DNA of 64,000 nt from Hyalella azteca (taxonomy: Eukaryota; Arthropoda; Malacostraca; Amphipoda; Hyalellidae), in assembly GCF_000764305.2 (NCBI RefSeq), contig NW_025932603.1:62001-126000 (forward strand). The letters are read 5' to 3'. This document shows, piece by piece, positions 9,680-20,848 of this stretch. Both the position numbers and the translations under genes were made by a program. The number at the start of each line of letters is the position of its first letter. Position 1 is the first letter of the stretch. The notes under the pieces are model-generated. The model was not told where the DNA came from, did no database searches, and saw nothing but the letters and a program-made list of their open reading frames with translations.

Positions 9680-9990
9680 TTTTTCAAAATTATTTATTCT
9701 GTTAATTGATTCGTGCATTGCCTCTGAATTCACACCAGTGTGCAAAATTTCAGATCAATTAGACAGGTAAAAGTGTGTCAAATATCAGTTATAAGATTTG
9801 TAGCTGACGAAATTATTTTTTCAATTTTTTTAATATTAAAAAAAAATTTTTTTAATTTCTAAAATCATTTATTTTGACATTTGATTCATGCATTGTCTTC
9901 AACTTTACACAAGTTGGCAAAATTTCAGATCGATAGGATAAGTAGAAGTGTATTAAATTTTGATTACAAGATTTGTAGCAGACAGACAGA
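9680..9990. repeat. Two diverged copies of a ~180-bp unit
   Basis: Each copy has GATTC(G/A)TGCATTG, then GCAAAATTTCAGATC and ATAAGATTTGTAGC or ACAAGATTTGTAGC. The second ends in a CAGA run. This may be the 3' end of an old retroelement, but the family is not recognised. Confidence 0.5.
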
Positions 9991-10466
9991 CAACACCAAA
10001 ACCTGGAGTTATTTGGAGTTATTTTACCAAAAAATATAATTGATTTTACCACCCGGTCTAAGTTACCCCAGGAGCTGGGGTAACAAAGACCATCACTTTT
10101 TTTGAGATTACATAAAGACTATGAGAGGCAGGAGCCAGCAATTTATGGTGAGCTAGAGAGTATAGACCTGTATTTTGCATGTTTCAATTCAAGTTTAATT
10201 TAGCTAGTAAAAAAATGGCATCATTTATAAAAAAGAAAGTGGTCTAAGTTACCCCATTTTACGGTAATGGCTATAGCAAGGAATATTTAATTTTTGTCTC
10301 TCTGCCTTACATCCAAAATCTATTCATGCTTAGACCAAAAAGTAATCTGGTCTTAATCAGAATCTGGTCAGAAAGTAATCTGGTCATAAGTAATCAGCAG
10401 GTGGCTGCTAGTGCTGTAATAAATATATACTTTTTACGGCACTCAAGCTTGCATTATGTCTTGCAG

Positions 10467-10636
10467 GAGCATCTCACACTCACAGCACTATAGGACCCCA
10501 GCAGAGATGGAGGAGGTGTTACCTACACTGAAGGTGTCCTCTGCTGCAAATGTTAAGTTGGGTGCAGATCAGAAGTTATGTCTTTTGACAGAAGACTGCA
10601 GGCAGATGCAGTCTTTACTGCCAACTTGTATCTCTG
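10467..10636 (+). CDS. Second coding exon of the zinc-finger gene
   Basis: Acceptor TTATGTCTTGCAG ends at 10466 and donor G|GTAATT is at 10636/10637, entering in phase 2 and leaving in phase 1. It encodes SISHSQHYRTPAEMEEVLPT and onward to LLPTCIS. An internal ATG at 10507 in good context (GCAGAGATGG) could be the true start. The donor phase fits the acceptor at 11379 exactly, forming a Gly codon. No domain is visible. The region would precede the acidic, KTEP-containing segment. Confidence 0.6.
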
Positions 10637-11031
10637 GTAATTTTTTCTTGTTAATATTTTTATTAATTTATTTATGTATGATGCAGACCTAGAAAAATTA
10701 TATATTTCAGATATTTGTGCTCAATGATAAAAATTTAACTTCATTTAAAATTAATAATTTTGATCCTGGTTTAGTTCAATGTATTTCATTCTCTTGGTAT
10801 AAACAATATATAATTTTTTCTGGCATATTTTTTATCCAGTACCAAGTTGAAAAATGGCAGTCAAGTATTTAAATCTGAAACAATTTGTTTCCATTGTTCA
10901 ATGTACCAACCCAAAGAAGTTAGTTTACCTCAAATCAAGCTTACCTAAAGAGACGTGTACTGTTGTTGTGCATTATTGTTGACTCCGATCGCTTCATCTT
11001 TCACTATTATTTCATTTTTTGTACTATTATG

Positions 11032-11100
11032 AAACAGGGTTTCCACTATTAGTATGAAACAGGGTTTCCACTATTAGTATGAAACAGGGTTGCCAGTATT
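11032..11100. repeat. 26-bp tandem repeat, three copies
   Basis: AGTATGAAACAGGGTTTCCA repeats inside the intron between the coding exons. Confidence 0.75.
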
Positions 11101-11379
11101 ATGTACCACTATGTCCTGGAGAAATACCTACACCTTGTGGTGCACATGTGTAGTACCTGCCACTTCAGAGTCAACATGTTAAACATAAGTCAAGTAAATT
11201 CCACGTAAGGAATTAGGGAATCCATGGTCAGCTTTCTGGTAACACTCATGAAGCTGGTGCTGAAATGGTCATGTGCAAAGATTTTAATAGAATTTTATGT
11301 AAAGTTTATAGAAGTAATTATTCTGATAGCTATTTCTCAATTTATTGAATTAGCTCTCAAGTTGTGATGCCACTTGCAG

Positions 11380-11480
11380 GAGCTGTGAAGACTGAGCCTT
11401 GTGATGAGCTGCAGTCAATCTCGGGGCTCTCAGCTGACTTCCTTGAAGTGGAGAAAGAGGAACCTTTCTTCATGGAAGAA
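11380..11480 (+). CDS. Third coding exon of the zinc-finger gene
   Basis: Acceptor TGCCACTTGCAG ends at 11379 and donor GAA|GTGGGT is at 11480/11481. The frame reads AVKTEPCDELQSISGLSADF and ends EEPFFMEE, an acidic segment with a KTEP motif like those repeated in the next exon (VKSEP, VKTEP). Such psi-K-x-E sequences resemble SUMO acceptor sites, which is an inference. The exon leaves in phase 0, joining directly to DISTSTDAEN. Confidence 0.65.
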
Positions 11481-12276
11481 GTGGGTTATTTTCTTCATTG
11501 AATTTGGCTCTCATTATTATTCAAAATATAAAAATGTTGATTTTCTGAACCATTTAATACCTAGTCTTATGACCATATGATGTAGGTTAATGCTAATGTT
11601 ATGGTCTATCTGCACTCTATTGCAAGCATGGTGTTGAATGAATTTAGTTAAACAAAATTCTGAATGGCTTCACAGAGGAAGATAGGAGTACTCACTTCCT
11701 TTAATATACAATTGTACATCCTTACATCTTGACAGCACATAATTCCTATAAGTTGGTCAAAGAAGATGTAGCAACTTCATTGAAAAAGCTGTGAGTGGGC
11801 TAAAACTTCTGTTGGTTCAGGAGTATGCCAAATTATTAGTCAATTATCCATACTGAATCTTATCTTTTGTGTAGTCAAATATTTCTATGGAAGAAATATG
11901 GAAATTTTCTTCAGAGTTGGTATAAAGTTTAATTCCATCATCATCAACTTGTGTTTACTACTTGCATTTTAATTCAACACCATAGTTCCAGAAATTTATT
12001 TCTGGGAAAAATATCAATTTTGAAAAAATATTGAAATTCAAATCTGCCCTATTTTAATATGTAATAATCTATTTATTAATAAGGATAATAAATAGATTAG
12101 GTGACAAATTTACAAGTCACTGGATTAATTGTTGCTAAAAATTCTAATAGGTATGATATAGGGTATTCATATGATAGGTAGGTATTTAATTTAATTTAAC
12201 CTAATATCATGCATATATTTCAGTATGTCCTGGTTACAATCGAAACAATTCAGTAATATTACTTCCATTTGTGCAG

Positions 12277-14550
12277 GACATCTCAACTTCAACTGACGCT
12301 GAAAACTTGGGGCTTTCTTTCCTAGGATTTGAAACTGTCAAGAGCGAGCCTGTCGAGGCAGCTGTCAAGACAGAGCCTCTGGAAGCTGTTGTCACATCTC
12401 CATATTTCGTCCAAGGCTTCTTTGCTCACAAAGAACTCGCAGCCACAGCAGATATCTTCACTCCATTTAATGTGCTTTCATTTAAAGAGGAAAGTTTTAC
12501 GCTTGCAGACGATCAAAGCCACGAATTTACTTTCCTAGGCTTTGATTCTCTCACCGCAGAGCCTGTCGAAGCTGCTATGGTATCTCCATCCATCTCCCTG
12601 ACTCCCACTGCAGACGAAGAACCCGCAACAACAGCAGACGTTTTTCCCCCGTGTCAAGCAGCGCCTTTTTCTGCCTGCTTAGCCTCTTCTTCTAAGAAGC
12701 CGCACAATTCTAGTGGCTCAAAGATTGCTCCACTTTCAGAAAGTTCCAATTTACAACGCAAAAGTAAACCAAAAGAAATTCGAATTTTATCCCCTGAACA
12801 GGAAGCCCGTGAATTTCGCTCTTCAGATAATGAGCGTGGTATTCCTTTTAAATCCGCTGCTTCGTTAAATTATGCTGACTGCAAAGGGACAAAACCCGTT
12901 GGAGGAGGGCGGAAGGCTTCATGTAAAACAAGTGATCTTTCTAAATATGTGGACGTCAAACACGCAAAGTATTTTGACTTGAAATTCAAGGAATGCCGTG
13001 TATTATTGAATCGTATTAATGTTCCACAAAATACTGTCCTTATAAAGGATGTAGAAACTGATGAAAATATTCGTTCCGAAGTGCGTGGCAGAAATCCAAG
13101 TGGGACACAAAACTTGTGTGAAGAAAATGAGTTAAGCTCTTCTAATATCTCTGATACAAAGCCTAACATTCGAAATTTGTCTAAGCTCCCAAATGATTCA
13201 TCAAGAGATTTAATTTCTTCCACGAGTTCCCGCGGTCGTCGTAAGAAAGATAAGAATATTAAGTGTCATATCTGTGGCTTTGCTTTCCGCCATAAATGGG
13301 ATTTTGACCAACATTTCAAAGCTGTTCATCTCAAATTGAAGCCCTACAAGTGCTCCTTGTGTGATTTTGCATGCAGCCTCATTGCAGGTCTACGACATCA
13401 CTTAAATACAGTGCATGAAAAGATTAGGCGTTTCAAGTGCACAATTTGCGACAATAATTTCAGCACGAAGGCGTACCTGCAACACCACGTCGCTTCTTCT
13501 CATCTCAACTTCAAACCTTATAAGTGTCCACACTGTGAATACTCAGGCAGCCGGAGGGACACACTCAGACGACATATTTCTGGCGTACATCTCCTGCTCA
13601 AGCCTTACAAGTGTAACTTGTGCGAGTATTCCGGTAGTACTAAGCGCTTATTAGATAACCATATCGCCGGCACTCATTTAGAAGCAAAACCTTACCAGTG
13701 TCCAGACTGCGACTATGCTGCTGCTGCCACGGACATACTCAAGAGACATACTCAAGCTGTGCATTTAAAGTTGAAGCCACATAAATGCGATCTTTGTGAC
13801 TATGCTTCTACTACTAAAGGATCTCTTGCCGTTCACATTGCTCGAGTGCATCAGAAACTGAGGCGTTACAAGTGTCAAGAATGTGATTATTCTGCTGCCA
13901 TAAAATGTAAGTTAACGCAACATGTAAAAGCCGTGCACTTGAAACTAAAGCCTTTTAAATGTCACGAATGTTCCAGTTATTTCTCTTTGAAAACTAATCT
14001 TCAAGCTCACATCTCCAGAGTACATCTCCGCAGCAGACCACACGTGTGCCCACATTGTCCACATTCTGTGTGGTGCAAGGCCGCACTGGCCACACATATT
14101 GCACGCGTTCACCATAAACTGAAACCTTTCAAGTGCCTCCAATGTACCTTTTCCACCTTTTCTAAAACTGGTCTAGATTCCCACGTTAATATGGTTCATT
14201 TAAAATTACGACCTAACAAATGTCCCATCTGCAACCGTGGGTTCTACCACAAAAAAGATCTTGATTGTCACGTAAAATCGGTGCACATTAACTCGAGGGA
14301 ACATAAATGTTCCGAATGTAAATTTTCAGCGAATAGCATGAAAAATCTAAAGTATCACATGAATGCTGTTCATCTCAAGCTTAAGAAGTTCACATGTTTG
14401 CACTGTGATTTTAGTACATGTCATCGTGGGTACCTCAAGAAGCACGTTGATGTGGTGCACTTGAATATAAAGAAATATGACTGCGGCCAATGTCAGTACC
14501 GCTTTGCTTGGAAGTCTGATCTAATGCGCCATGTCGCCGCAAAACATTAA
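12277..14550 (+). CDS. C2H2 zinc-finger protein, main exon (15 fingers)
   Basis: This 757-residue exon follows acceptor CCATTTGTGCAG at 12276. It begins with about 325 residues of low-complexity acidic/Ser-rich sequence. This part holds VKSEP and VKTEP motifs and a duplicated (F/S)FLGF(E/D) motif. A basic RGRRKKDK patch and then 15 tandem C2H2 fingers run to the C-terminus (about residues 424-853 of the assembled protein). All fingers are C-x2-C-x12-H-x4-H. The linkers are not the usual TGEKP but mostly L-K-L-K-P-(Y/F/H), which is typical of invertebrate BTB- or ZAD-less polydactyl factors. The expected role is sequence-specific DNA binding in the nucleus. The target is unknown. The final finger ends four residues or fewer before TAA. 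No BTB, ZAD or SET domain is seen. The assembled protein would be about 853 residues. Confidence 0.93.
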   Translation, partial: DISTSTDAENLGLSFLGFETVKSEPVEAAVKTEPLEAVVTSPYFVQGFFAHKELAATADIFTPFNVLSFKEESFTLADDQSHEFTFLGFDSLTAEPVEAAMVSPSISLTPTADEEPATTADVFPPCQAAPFSACLASSSKKPHNSSGSKIAPLSESSNLQRKSKPKEIRILSPEQEAREFRSSDNERGIPFKSAASLNYADCKGTKPVGGGRKASCKTSDLSKYVDVKHAKYFDLKFKECRVLLNRINVPQNTVLIKDVETDENIRSEVRGRNPSGTQNLCEENELSSSNISDTKPNIRNLSKLPNDSSRDLISSTSSRGRRKKDKNIKCHICGFAFRHKWDFDQHFKAVHLKLKPYKCSLCDFACSLIAGLRHHLNTVHEKIRRFKCTICDNNFSTKAYLQHHVASSHLNFKPYKCPHCEYSGSRRDTLRRHISGVHLLLKPYKCNLCEYSGSTKRLLDNHIAGTHLEAKPYQCPDCDYAAAATDILKRHTQAVHLKLKPHKCDLCDYASTTKGSLAVHIARVHQKLRRYKCQECDYSAAIKCKLTQHVKAVHLKLKPFKCHECSSYFSLKTNLQAHISRVHLRSRPHVCPHCPHSVWCKAALATHIARVHHKLKPFKCLQCTFSTFSKTGLDSHVNMVHLKLRPNKCPICNRGFYHKKDLDCHVKSVHINSREHKCSECKFSANSMKNLKYHMNAVHLKLKKFTCLHCDFSTCHRGYLKKHVDVVHLNIKKYDCGQCQYRFAWKSDLMRHVAAKH

Positions 14551-14998
14551 AACAAAACATTTTTAACTTTGTTGTATCAGAAACATTGTGTTGTATCAGA
14601 AACATTGTATCAGAAAAATTGATGTCACCGAGTTTTCTTCTAAACAATGATTTATGTTGCCTTTTTTTGCAGGAGTTATTTGCTGTCACTTTTCTTCGTT
14701 ATAATTCCTGTGTTTAATTGTAATGTATTTAACATTACCAAGTTTTTTTTGGTTAATGACATTTCTTGTGTTTCCTGTTAGAGAGATAACAACTTCAATT
14801 TGTTGTTTGCTGAATTTTTTTTTTGCTTAGGTATATTGGTGAGATATTATCAATACTTATGAAATTTAAGTTAAAAATATACCTATAAGACTCGCCAACC
14901 CTCAATGTTCTAATATATAAAGGCTTTCTAATTGAAGTCTAAACATGCTTTGTTCGTGTCGCTATGTCGCAGGTCCGACACGAATTTGATCTCAAGCC

Positions 14999-15004
14999 AA
15001 TAAA
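14999..15004 (+). terminator. Poly(A) signal of the zinc-finger gene
   Basis: AATAAA lies 449 bases after the TAA at 14548-14550, in AT-rich sequence on the correct strand. Confidence 0.5.
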
Positions 15005-15578
15005 TATTTTGGCTGATTGTGTTCGCGTTTATTTTCTTCTGCTTAGATTATCAATGAAACTGGTAACAATTTTGCATAGACTAAAATGTAGAAAATGGAT
15101 TAAAATGTAAGATTACTTGGCTCAGTATAGCCTGGTTGTAAGAAGCTGACAGCGGCTGTAACGTTGTGCAGTGAAGGCAGTTTTTTACTGTCAAAAATGC
15201 GTTGGTAATACCCGTATTCATGAGCTCGTGACTGAGTTTTTCACTGACGGCTTTTCATCGTCGCAGCGACATTTTTACAACCAATATCGTTGGGGCAAGG
15301 GTGCTTGTGCTATGTTGCCGCAGCAGAGCACCAGTTTTGCCATCAAGTTTGGTTGGATCGAGAGCACCAGGCTTCACAGCAGCAGAGATTGCGCTGCGTA
15401 CGGCAGAACCAGCTCGACGGATGGCTTATAGCTGCAGTGGTGAGAGAAGTAGAGGCTCAGTCTCTCGTACGGATTCGAGTCACTTTCATGTTCTTTCGGC
15501 AAGTTCAATTCAGCCATTCATCCCATTTTTTGTTGATAAATGGGTTTTGCAAACGAAAATAGTTCTGGTCGGTTAGCT

Positions 15579-15660
15579 AGCCAGTGATGGTTGTACTAGT
15601 AGAACAAGCGTACCATGGTTTTTGTGCCCTGAAAAATTGACCAATTACTCTCCTCAGTAA
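15579..15660 (+). mobile_element. Fragment of SINE family B (3' part)
   Basis: GCCAGTGATGGT, then GTA-CTAGTAG, GTACCATGG and GTGCCCTGAAAAATTGACC match the reverse complement of about 61091-61155, the distal part of a tRNA-derived SINE there. ORFs at 15171-15576 have no recognised domain. Confidence 0.5.
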
Positions 15661-17486
15661 GTTGCGAGGCGCTGCTAGTTTAGTTGCCTTGTTAAATTCT
15701 CAGTACATTTACTTGTTAATTAATGTTCCAAACGAGGCAATAAAATACGGGCCATAGCACATAATTTATGAAATCTTGTCTGACTTTACTTTTCCCTGAC
15801 AAACTGTCAGTAAAGTTTAAACTAGTCAGGCTGCGTGTGCAGCAAAGCACTCACTACTATCTTTGAAGTTCGTCAGAATTAAGTTACTCATCATTGAACT
15901 GCCTGAGTTTCCGGTGGGTTTTCACAGAAATTTCCTCGCATAGGAATTTATTTTTTCATTATGGGAAAACACAGGTTAAATGGATCAAAAGGAGTATGTG
16001 AAGAGCCTTCAGCAATCATTCAGATAAATTATCACAGAGACTACGAGGTAACTTGTAAAGCAAACGAGTGGAGAGATCTCTATACAACCTCTTTATAAGG
16101 CAGGCAGGGAGCGATTGGCGTAAATTTTTGTCAATATTAACCTGACCTCGCGCAAGCTGGTCGCCATTTCAGCAGGTCGGACTCTATTGTGACTGAGCCG
16201 GCAATACATTATGCTGCTTAACCCTCTACCGCCGTATGTCACTCTCCGAGCATATAACTTTTCAGCCTAAATTATCCGTAAAATATTGAGTGTAGCAACC
16301 TGAGGACGTTTGTACGCAACAGAGAACATTTTAAAGTTGTCGTACGTGGCGGCAACCATCAGTGCAAGTCATTTTGCGCTCACTAGAACGTATCCTTTCT
16401 GGGAAGTAGGCTTGTGACAATATTGCTCCGGTTACTCGTGTCAGCGGTACAGTTTAGTTTCAAACTCCTGGTGCAGCGTTTGAAACCTCCAATACACTTG
16501 GAACTAAGAATGCTGATGTATGATGAATAATATTTTATAAAGTTGTAAACTGTTTAGTTGTACAAAAAATCTCAAATAAACTAATTTATTAAGACCTAGG
16601 GGCAAAATACACCTGAGCCCATTATTAGCCATGTGAGTGTCGGTTATCGAAGAATGTTTTCCAACCTAATTTTCATCTACATCTAGCATTTTCCTAGCGA
16701 AGTAACTATGTGACTTACTATTTTTCCTATAAAATATCCATCAGAGACAGAGCACTTGGTATTGCCCCAGCAAAATACGCATCTGGACTTAGTAGGTTAC
16801 CGGCAAAAACATTATGTGCACTTAGTATTTCCCCAGTAAAATATTTATGTGAACTTTCTCGGTTCCATCAAATATCGAACTCCATTGAGTATTTTTTTAA
16901 TCCTAATCTCGCTCGATCATTTTCCTCAGACGATCACAACTCTGAGGTCGTGTCGCGCTTTATTAATACATGTATAAGTAAATGATGCACAAGACTTCAG
17001 TACTGCCAAAGGCTTGGATTGGCCGAGTTGTTCAAATTAGCTGATTAGGAGCCTTATTAACACATACAATGAAATCTTACGAAACGCAAGCAAATTAATC
17101 TTATTTTATTAAAAAACTTCGTAAAACAGTTTCATCATTAAGCTAGAAAATATAGAAAACACCACTACAATTCACAAAAAGCAAAAATTACACGAGGGTT
17201 AAAAACCATGCAACGAAAAAAATCGGCGAAGGATCATAAAAGGCTTAAAATTGACAGTTTCAAGGTGATATAAATAGTGAGCGTTATTAAAGCAAGGTTT
17301 CCGTTCAAAAAAGCACAGAGATTTTGGTTCTTGACAGTTTCCAGGTGATTTAAACAGTTAGCGTTATTGAAGCAAGGTTTCCCAATGTACAGAGATTTTG
17401 GTTCTCAAATCCGAAGCTCCAGAGGTGGGACCCAGGATCTTAATATCGCTCCGCGACACAATCACGTCGCATCGCTTTTAATACGG
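15661..17486. other. Intergenic, no recognised gene
   Basis: Apart from a pair of diverged GACAGTTTC-AGGTGAT direct repeats at about 17250-17410, nothing is supported. The ORF at 16710-16985 has no domain or splice support. Confidence 0.45.
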
Positions 17487-17617
17487 GATAGTACTAGCGG
17501 CTAGTAGATCAGAAAATTGCCACATGTCTGCCGCTTGGTGTCTAAGCTTCCTTGCGAGATAGACACCAAGCGGCAGACATTTGGCAATTTTCTGATCTAC
17601 TAGCCGCTAGTACTATC
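17487..17617. mobile_element. 131-bp hairpin (foldback/MITE)
   Basis: Arms of about 58 bp starting GATAGTACTAGCGGCTAGTA and ending with its complement are nearly perfectly complementary (GATCAGAAAATTGCCA, TGTCTGCCGCTTGGTGTCTA), around a 16-base loop. No clear target duplication is visible. Confidence 0.7.
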
Positions 17618-18545
17618 TCCGTGTACAAGCACCCTAATTAGACTTGGAGCGTTTTTGGGGCGTCCGGTATCCCGTACCTATCTATGTTCAAGTTGTGGTG
17701 CGATCTAAATAGTCTACGTCAAGAATAATAGAAGAGAAAATTCATATAACATTCATCATATTTTCATTAAAAACTTGTCGCAAAGACCTCCCGCAAATCG
17801 ACATTGTTCAAAGCATCTCGAATACACTCATAATCATAAGAAAGACTAATTTCTACAGATGAAATCATAACCTAAATAGCCAGATAAGCGGGCAAGCAAC
17901 TTAAAAACCTAACGAATAGGTTTTTCAGTTTTTTTAAATAGGTTCATCATTCAATCACTCAAGAATTATGGCCGTTGTTAAGATGAAGTTCTCGTTTAAA
18001 AATTTGCAGCGATTCTTGTATCCGTAAATCCGAGGCACCAAAAGTAAACAGCAACTCGTCATAAGGTTATGACCACAATTAGCTCAGATATTAATCAAGA
18101 TAATTACTGTGCGAAAGTTCCCTTAAGCCAAATTACGCCATCATTACCGAAATATTGACGAAACGATAACTACATTACGGTTACGGTAAGCTTTAAGATT
18201 TCAGTCATTTGGAAATGAGCTTCGCCGTTGCTTGGTAGCTTGCTAAGAGAACGCATCATTCTAGAATTTTTTCGGTAAATATAAATTTCTTATAAAGAAA
18301 CTGAGCTTGCAAGAAGACAGTAAACTTGTTCTTGAAGACAGTAAAGCTTGCATGCGTGAGCTTCGCACTGCGACGGCGCACGGAGGAATGAGGTGGGTGC
18401 GCTAGCGGTGCTCCGGAACGACAACTCCTTTATCTTTGTTCCGGCTAATCGTACATAGTTAGCAAAATATCCATTGTAAAGAAGGTGTTATAATCAAAGG
18501 ACAATTAGCTATAGAAAGAACGCCGTGAAAACAGCCATCTGTTTG

Positions 18546-18678
18546 CTAATTTATCCTAAGGGACTGAAGTAGGGATGATATTGGTTCAGATTTGATTGGG
18601 CTGAGGGTGAGAGTGAGGCAGCGCTGGTGCGGGTCGTGGCCTTTCTCCCCACACACCGCGCACCTACCGTCGTCAAAC
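18546..18678 (-). CDS. Candidate terminal exon of the HEPN-NACHT-LRR gene
   Basis: After acceptor AATCCTTCCTCAG the phase-2 frame reads FDDGRCAVCGEKGHDPHQRC, then LTLTLSPIKSEPISS, and stops at TAG (18548-18546). The phase matches the donor at 19331. The cluster of Cys/His is curious but short. The acceptor and first codons are duplicated in tandem at 18916 (FDDGRCFTLTK...), so two alternative last exons exist. The coding nature is supported by phase and by the LTLTLSP motif resembling LTVCLSP in exon 5. Confidence 0.4.
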
Positions 18679-19245
18679 CTGAGGAAGGATTTAGGTTGCA
18701 CTAATGCGTTACAGGTTCAGGTATCGTTCATATAATAAGAAGGTATATAAAAGCATGTATATCTCTACAGAGAAAACTGATATACCAATAATAGTCCTGC
18801 TCAGGACTATATTATACAATTACTGCTATTTTGTTTAACTCTTCATCGACTTATTTGAGCAGTGGGCGGAATTTGTGGCATATTTGGTTAAAGTAAAGCA
18901 CCTACCGTCGTCAAACCTGAGGAATGATTTAGGTGGCACTAATGCTTTACAGGAGGGCACAGGTTTTGGTAGCATCCATGTATAAAGAATAAATATTAAA
19001 AGCAAGTCTATCTCGATTGAGAGAACATACAGTTTATACTTATAGAAGTCATGCTTAGGACTATACTATATAATTAATAATTGTTCTATTAATAAATAAT
19101 AATAATAATAACAATAATGATAATAATAATAATAAATATTATTATAAATTTTTACTAATCAAATATTTTTACTAATCAAATAATTGTTTAGCTCTTCATC
19201 AACTCATTCGAGCCATGTGCGGAATTGGTGGCTAATTAGGTTATA
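18655..19245. repeat. Diverged ~240-340 bp tandem duplication
   Basis: Two copies begin CACCTACCGTCGTCAAACCTGAGGAA. They share ACTAATGC-TTACAG, a -GGACTATA- motif and TTTA(A/G)CTCTTCATC(G/A)AC. The second copy contains AATAATAAT microsatellite. The duplication copied a splice acceptor of the minus-strand gene. Confidence 0.7.
18835..18916 (-). CDS. Duplicated alternative terminal exon
   Basis: The same acceptor (ATTCCTCAG|GTTTGACGACGG) and first six codons as the exon at 18546-18678, then FTLTKYATNSAHCSNKS and a TAA. It is in the same phase, so splicing here would also give an open end. It may be a relic. Confidence 0.25.
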
Positions 19246-19331
19246 CTTTGAATTGGTGTTTTTTATAGCTCACTCTAAGTTATGAACGAATTTTTATTTG
19301 AGTGTTGTTGGGGTTGCCCCCCATGACTCAC

Positions 19332-19454
19332 CTAGCGCAGGTGTAGCCTGTGGTGCCCCCCGTCGTCCTCACCCCCCGCTGCTGCAGCCCCCACACCACA
19401 CTCACCACCTCATCATCACCCAGATGACATCCTGACAGCCTCAGGGAGCTGAAC
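19332..19454 (-). CDS. LRR exon 6 of the HEPN-NACHT-LRR gene
   Basis: Acceptor CACCTCACCACAG and strong donor AG|GTGAGTC bound an exon that is phase 2 on both sides. The frame reads FSSLRLSGCHLGDDEVVSVV and continues WGLQQRGVRTTGG. This matches an LRR strand-turn-helix: L-x-L-x-x-C-x-L, then a helix. It is the homologue of the plus-strand exon 1146-1274. It is GC-rich against an AT-rich background. Confidence 0.7.
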
Positions 19455-19520
19455 CTGTGGTGAGGTGAAGCTTGTTCATCACACTTGTTTTGTCAATAAC
19501 TGTTTATTGTTCCGTCAATA

Positions 19521-19844
19521 CTTCACCACTAACCATTTCTTCCACCACTAACCGTTTCTTCCACCACTAACCGTTTCTTCCACCACTAACCGTTTCTTCC
19601 ACCACTAACCGTTTTTTCCACCACTTCCGTTTCTTCCATAATTCCATCATTAACCGTTTGTTCCACCACTAACCGTTTCTCCCACCACTTACCGTTTCTT
19701 CCACCACTAACCGTTTCTTCCACCACTAACCGTTTCTTCCACCACTAACCGTTTCTTCCACCACTAACCGTTTCTTCCACCACTAAACGTTTCTTCCACC
19801 ACTAACCGTTTCTTCCATCACTAACCGTTTCTTCCACCACTAAC
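19521..19844. repeat. 19-bp minisatellite that reiterates a splice donor
   Basis: About 17 copies of CCACCACTAACCGTTTCTT. On the minus strand the unit is CG|GTTAGTGGTGGAAGAAA. The array begins exactly at the donor of exon 5 (19845), so every unit repeats that CG|GTTAGT junction. Confidence 0.85.
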
Positions 19845-20028
19845 CGCTTGTTTTCAGGTGCAAGTCCCTCCACCAGTGCGATGACGTCATCGCTCCCCCC
19901 CTCGGGGGAGAGGCATACGGTGAGGGTAGGGGGGTGGAGGGTGCTGGTCGGGAGGGGGCGTGGCTGGGACGGCCCCCCACCCTGGGGTTTAGTGAACTGC
20001 TTCGCACTCTCGTGTTGCACGGTTATGT
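19845..20028 (-). CDS. LRR-region exon 5 of the HEPN-NACHT-LRR gene
   Basis: Acceptor TTTATTTAATGCAG precedes 20028 and donor CG|GTTAGT follows 19845, entering in phase 1 and leaving in phase 2. It encodes ITVQHESAKQFTKPQGG, a Pro-rich stretch, then LTVCLSPEGGSDDVIALVEG and LAPENKR. It is homologous to 110-257 (+). A read-through frame would continue into the minisatellite and stop at 19802, so an unspliced shorter isoform is conceivable. Confidence 0.65.
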
Positions 20029-20179
20029 CTGCATTAAATAAATCCTTTAATATTATAATAAATTATTAATCGTCAGTCTAATAAACGCTATGAAGAGTGG
20101 GCATCAACCATGCATATGTCGATAAGAAAATTCGATTGAGCATCATTTGATACGGAAAAGTGTTGAAGTAGATGGCAAA

Positions 20180-20555
20180 TACAGGGTTGGGCAGAACCGA
20201 TTGAGCAGTTTTGAGGTGAAATAAATGAGTAATGGAGGCACATAAAGAATAAAGTCTATTTTCCTCGAGGTTAGCATAACATACCATTTAGAATACTTAT
20301 GTTTTGAAAACAATATCAGGAAGATGGTGGTCGTTAGTTGCAACACACTGTTATAGTCGTTATTGGAAGTTAAACAATTATTTAACACTGTGTTGCAGCT
20401 AACGGCCACCATCTTCCTGATATTGTTTTCTAAACATAAGTATTCTAAATGTTATGCTATGCTAACCTCGAGGAAAAGAATTTTCTTCTTTATGTACCTC
20501 CATTACTCATTTATTGTGCTTCAAAATTGCTCAATCTCTTCTGCCCCACCCTGTA
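20180..20555. mobile_element. Foldback (long-TIR) element
   Basis: Arms of about 170-185 bp start TACAGGGTTGGGCAGAA and end TTCTGCCCCACCCTGTA. They are strongly complementary throughout (for example AACAATATCAGGAAGATGGT against its complement), around a short AT-rich centre near 20365. TA at both ends may be the target duplication. It lies in the intron between exons 4 and 5. The ORFs at 20078-20611 are by-products. Confidence 0.75.
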
Positions 20556-20848
20556 TCTACCAGTTTGCTACTGGTAGGATTGGGCACGGGGTCAATAATT
20601 TCATGGTTTAATTGTGTAACATAGCAGGTTAGATGTTTATAGTTAGACGAACCTAACTTACTATAGTCATTTGTTGGTTGTAGTAAGGTGAACCTAACGA
20701 ACTCAATTAACAGTTATGTTATGTTAAGTTAGATGAACCTAACTGATCTACCTGAACCTAACTGATCTGTAGTTTGGTTAACCTATCTCACAATAATACA
20801 TAATCGGGTGTAGTTACCTAATTACCTGCCGTGTGGTGAGGTGCTTAC

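Noticed and set aside
15171..15576. Overlapping ~90-codon ORFs with GC-rich centre
   Set aside because: No domain or consistent splice sites. The right edge grades into a SINE fragment.
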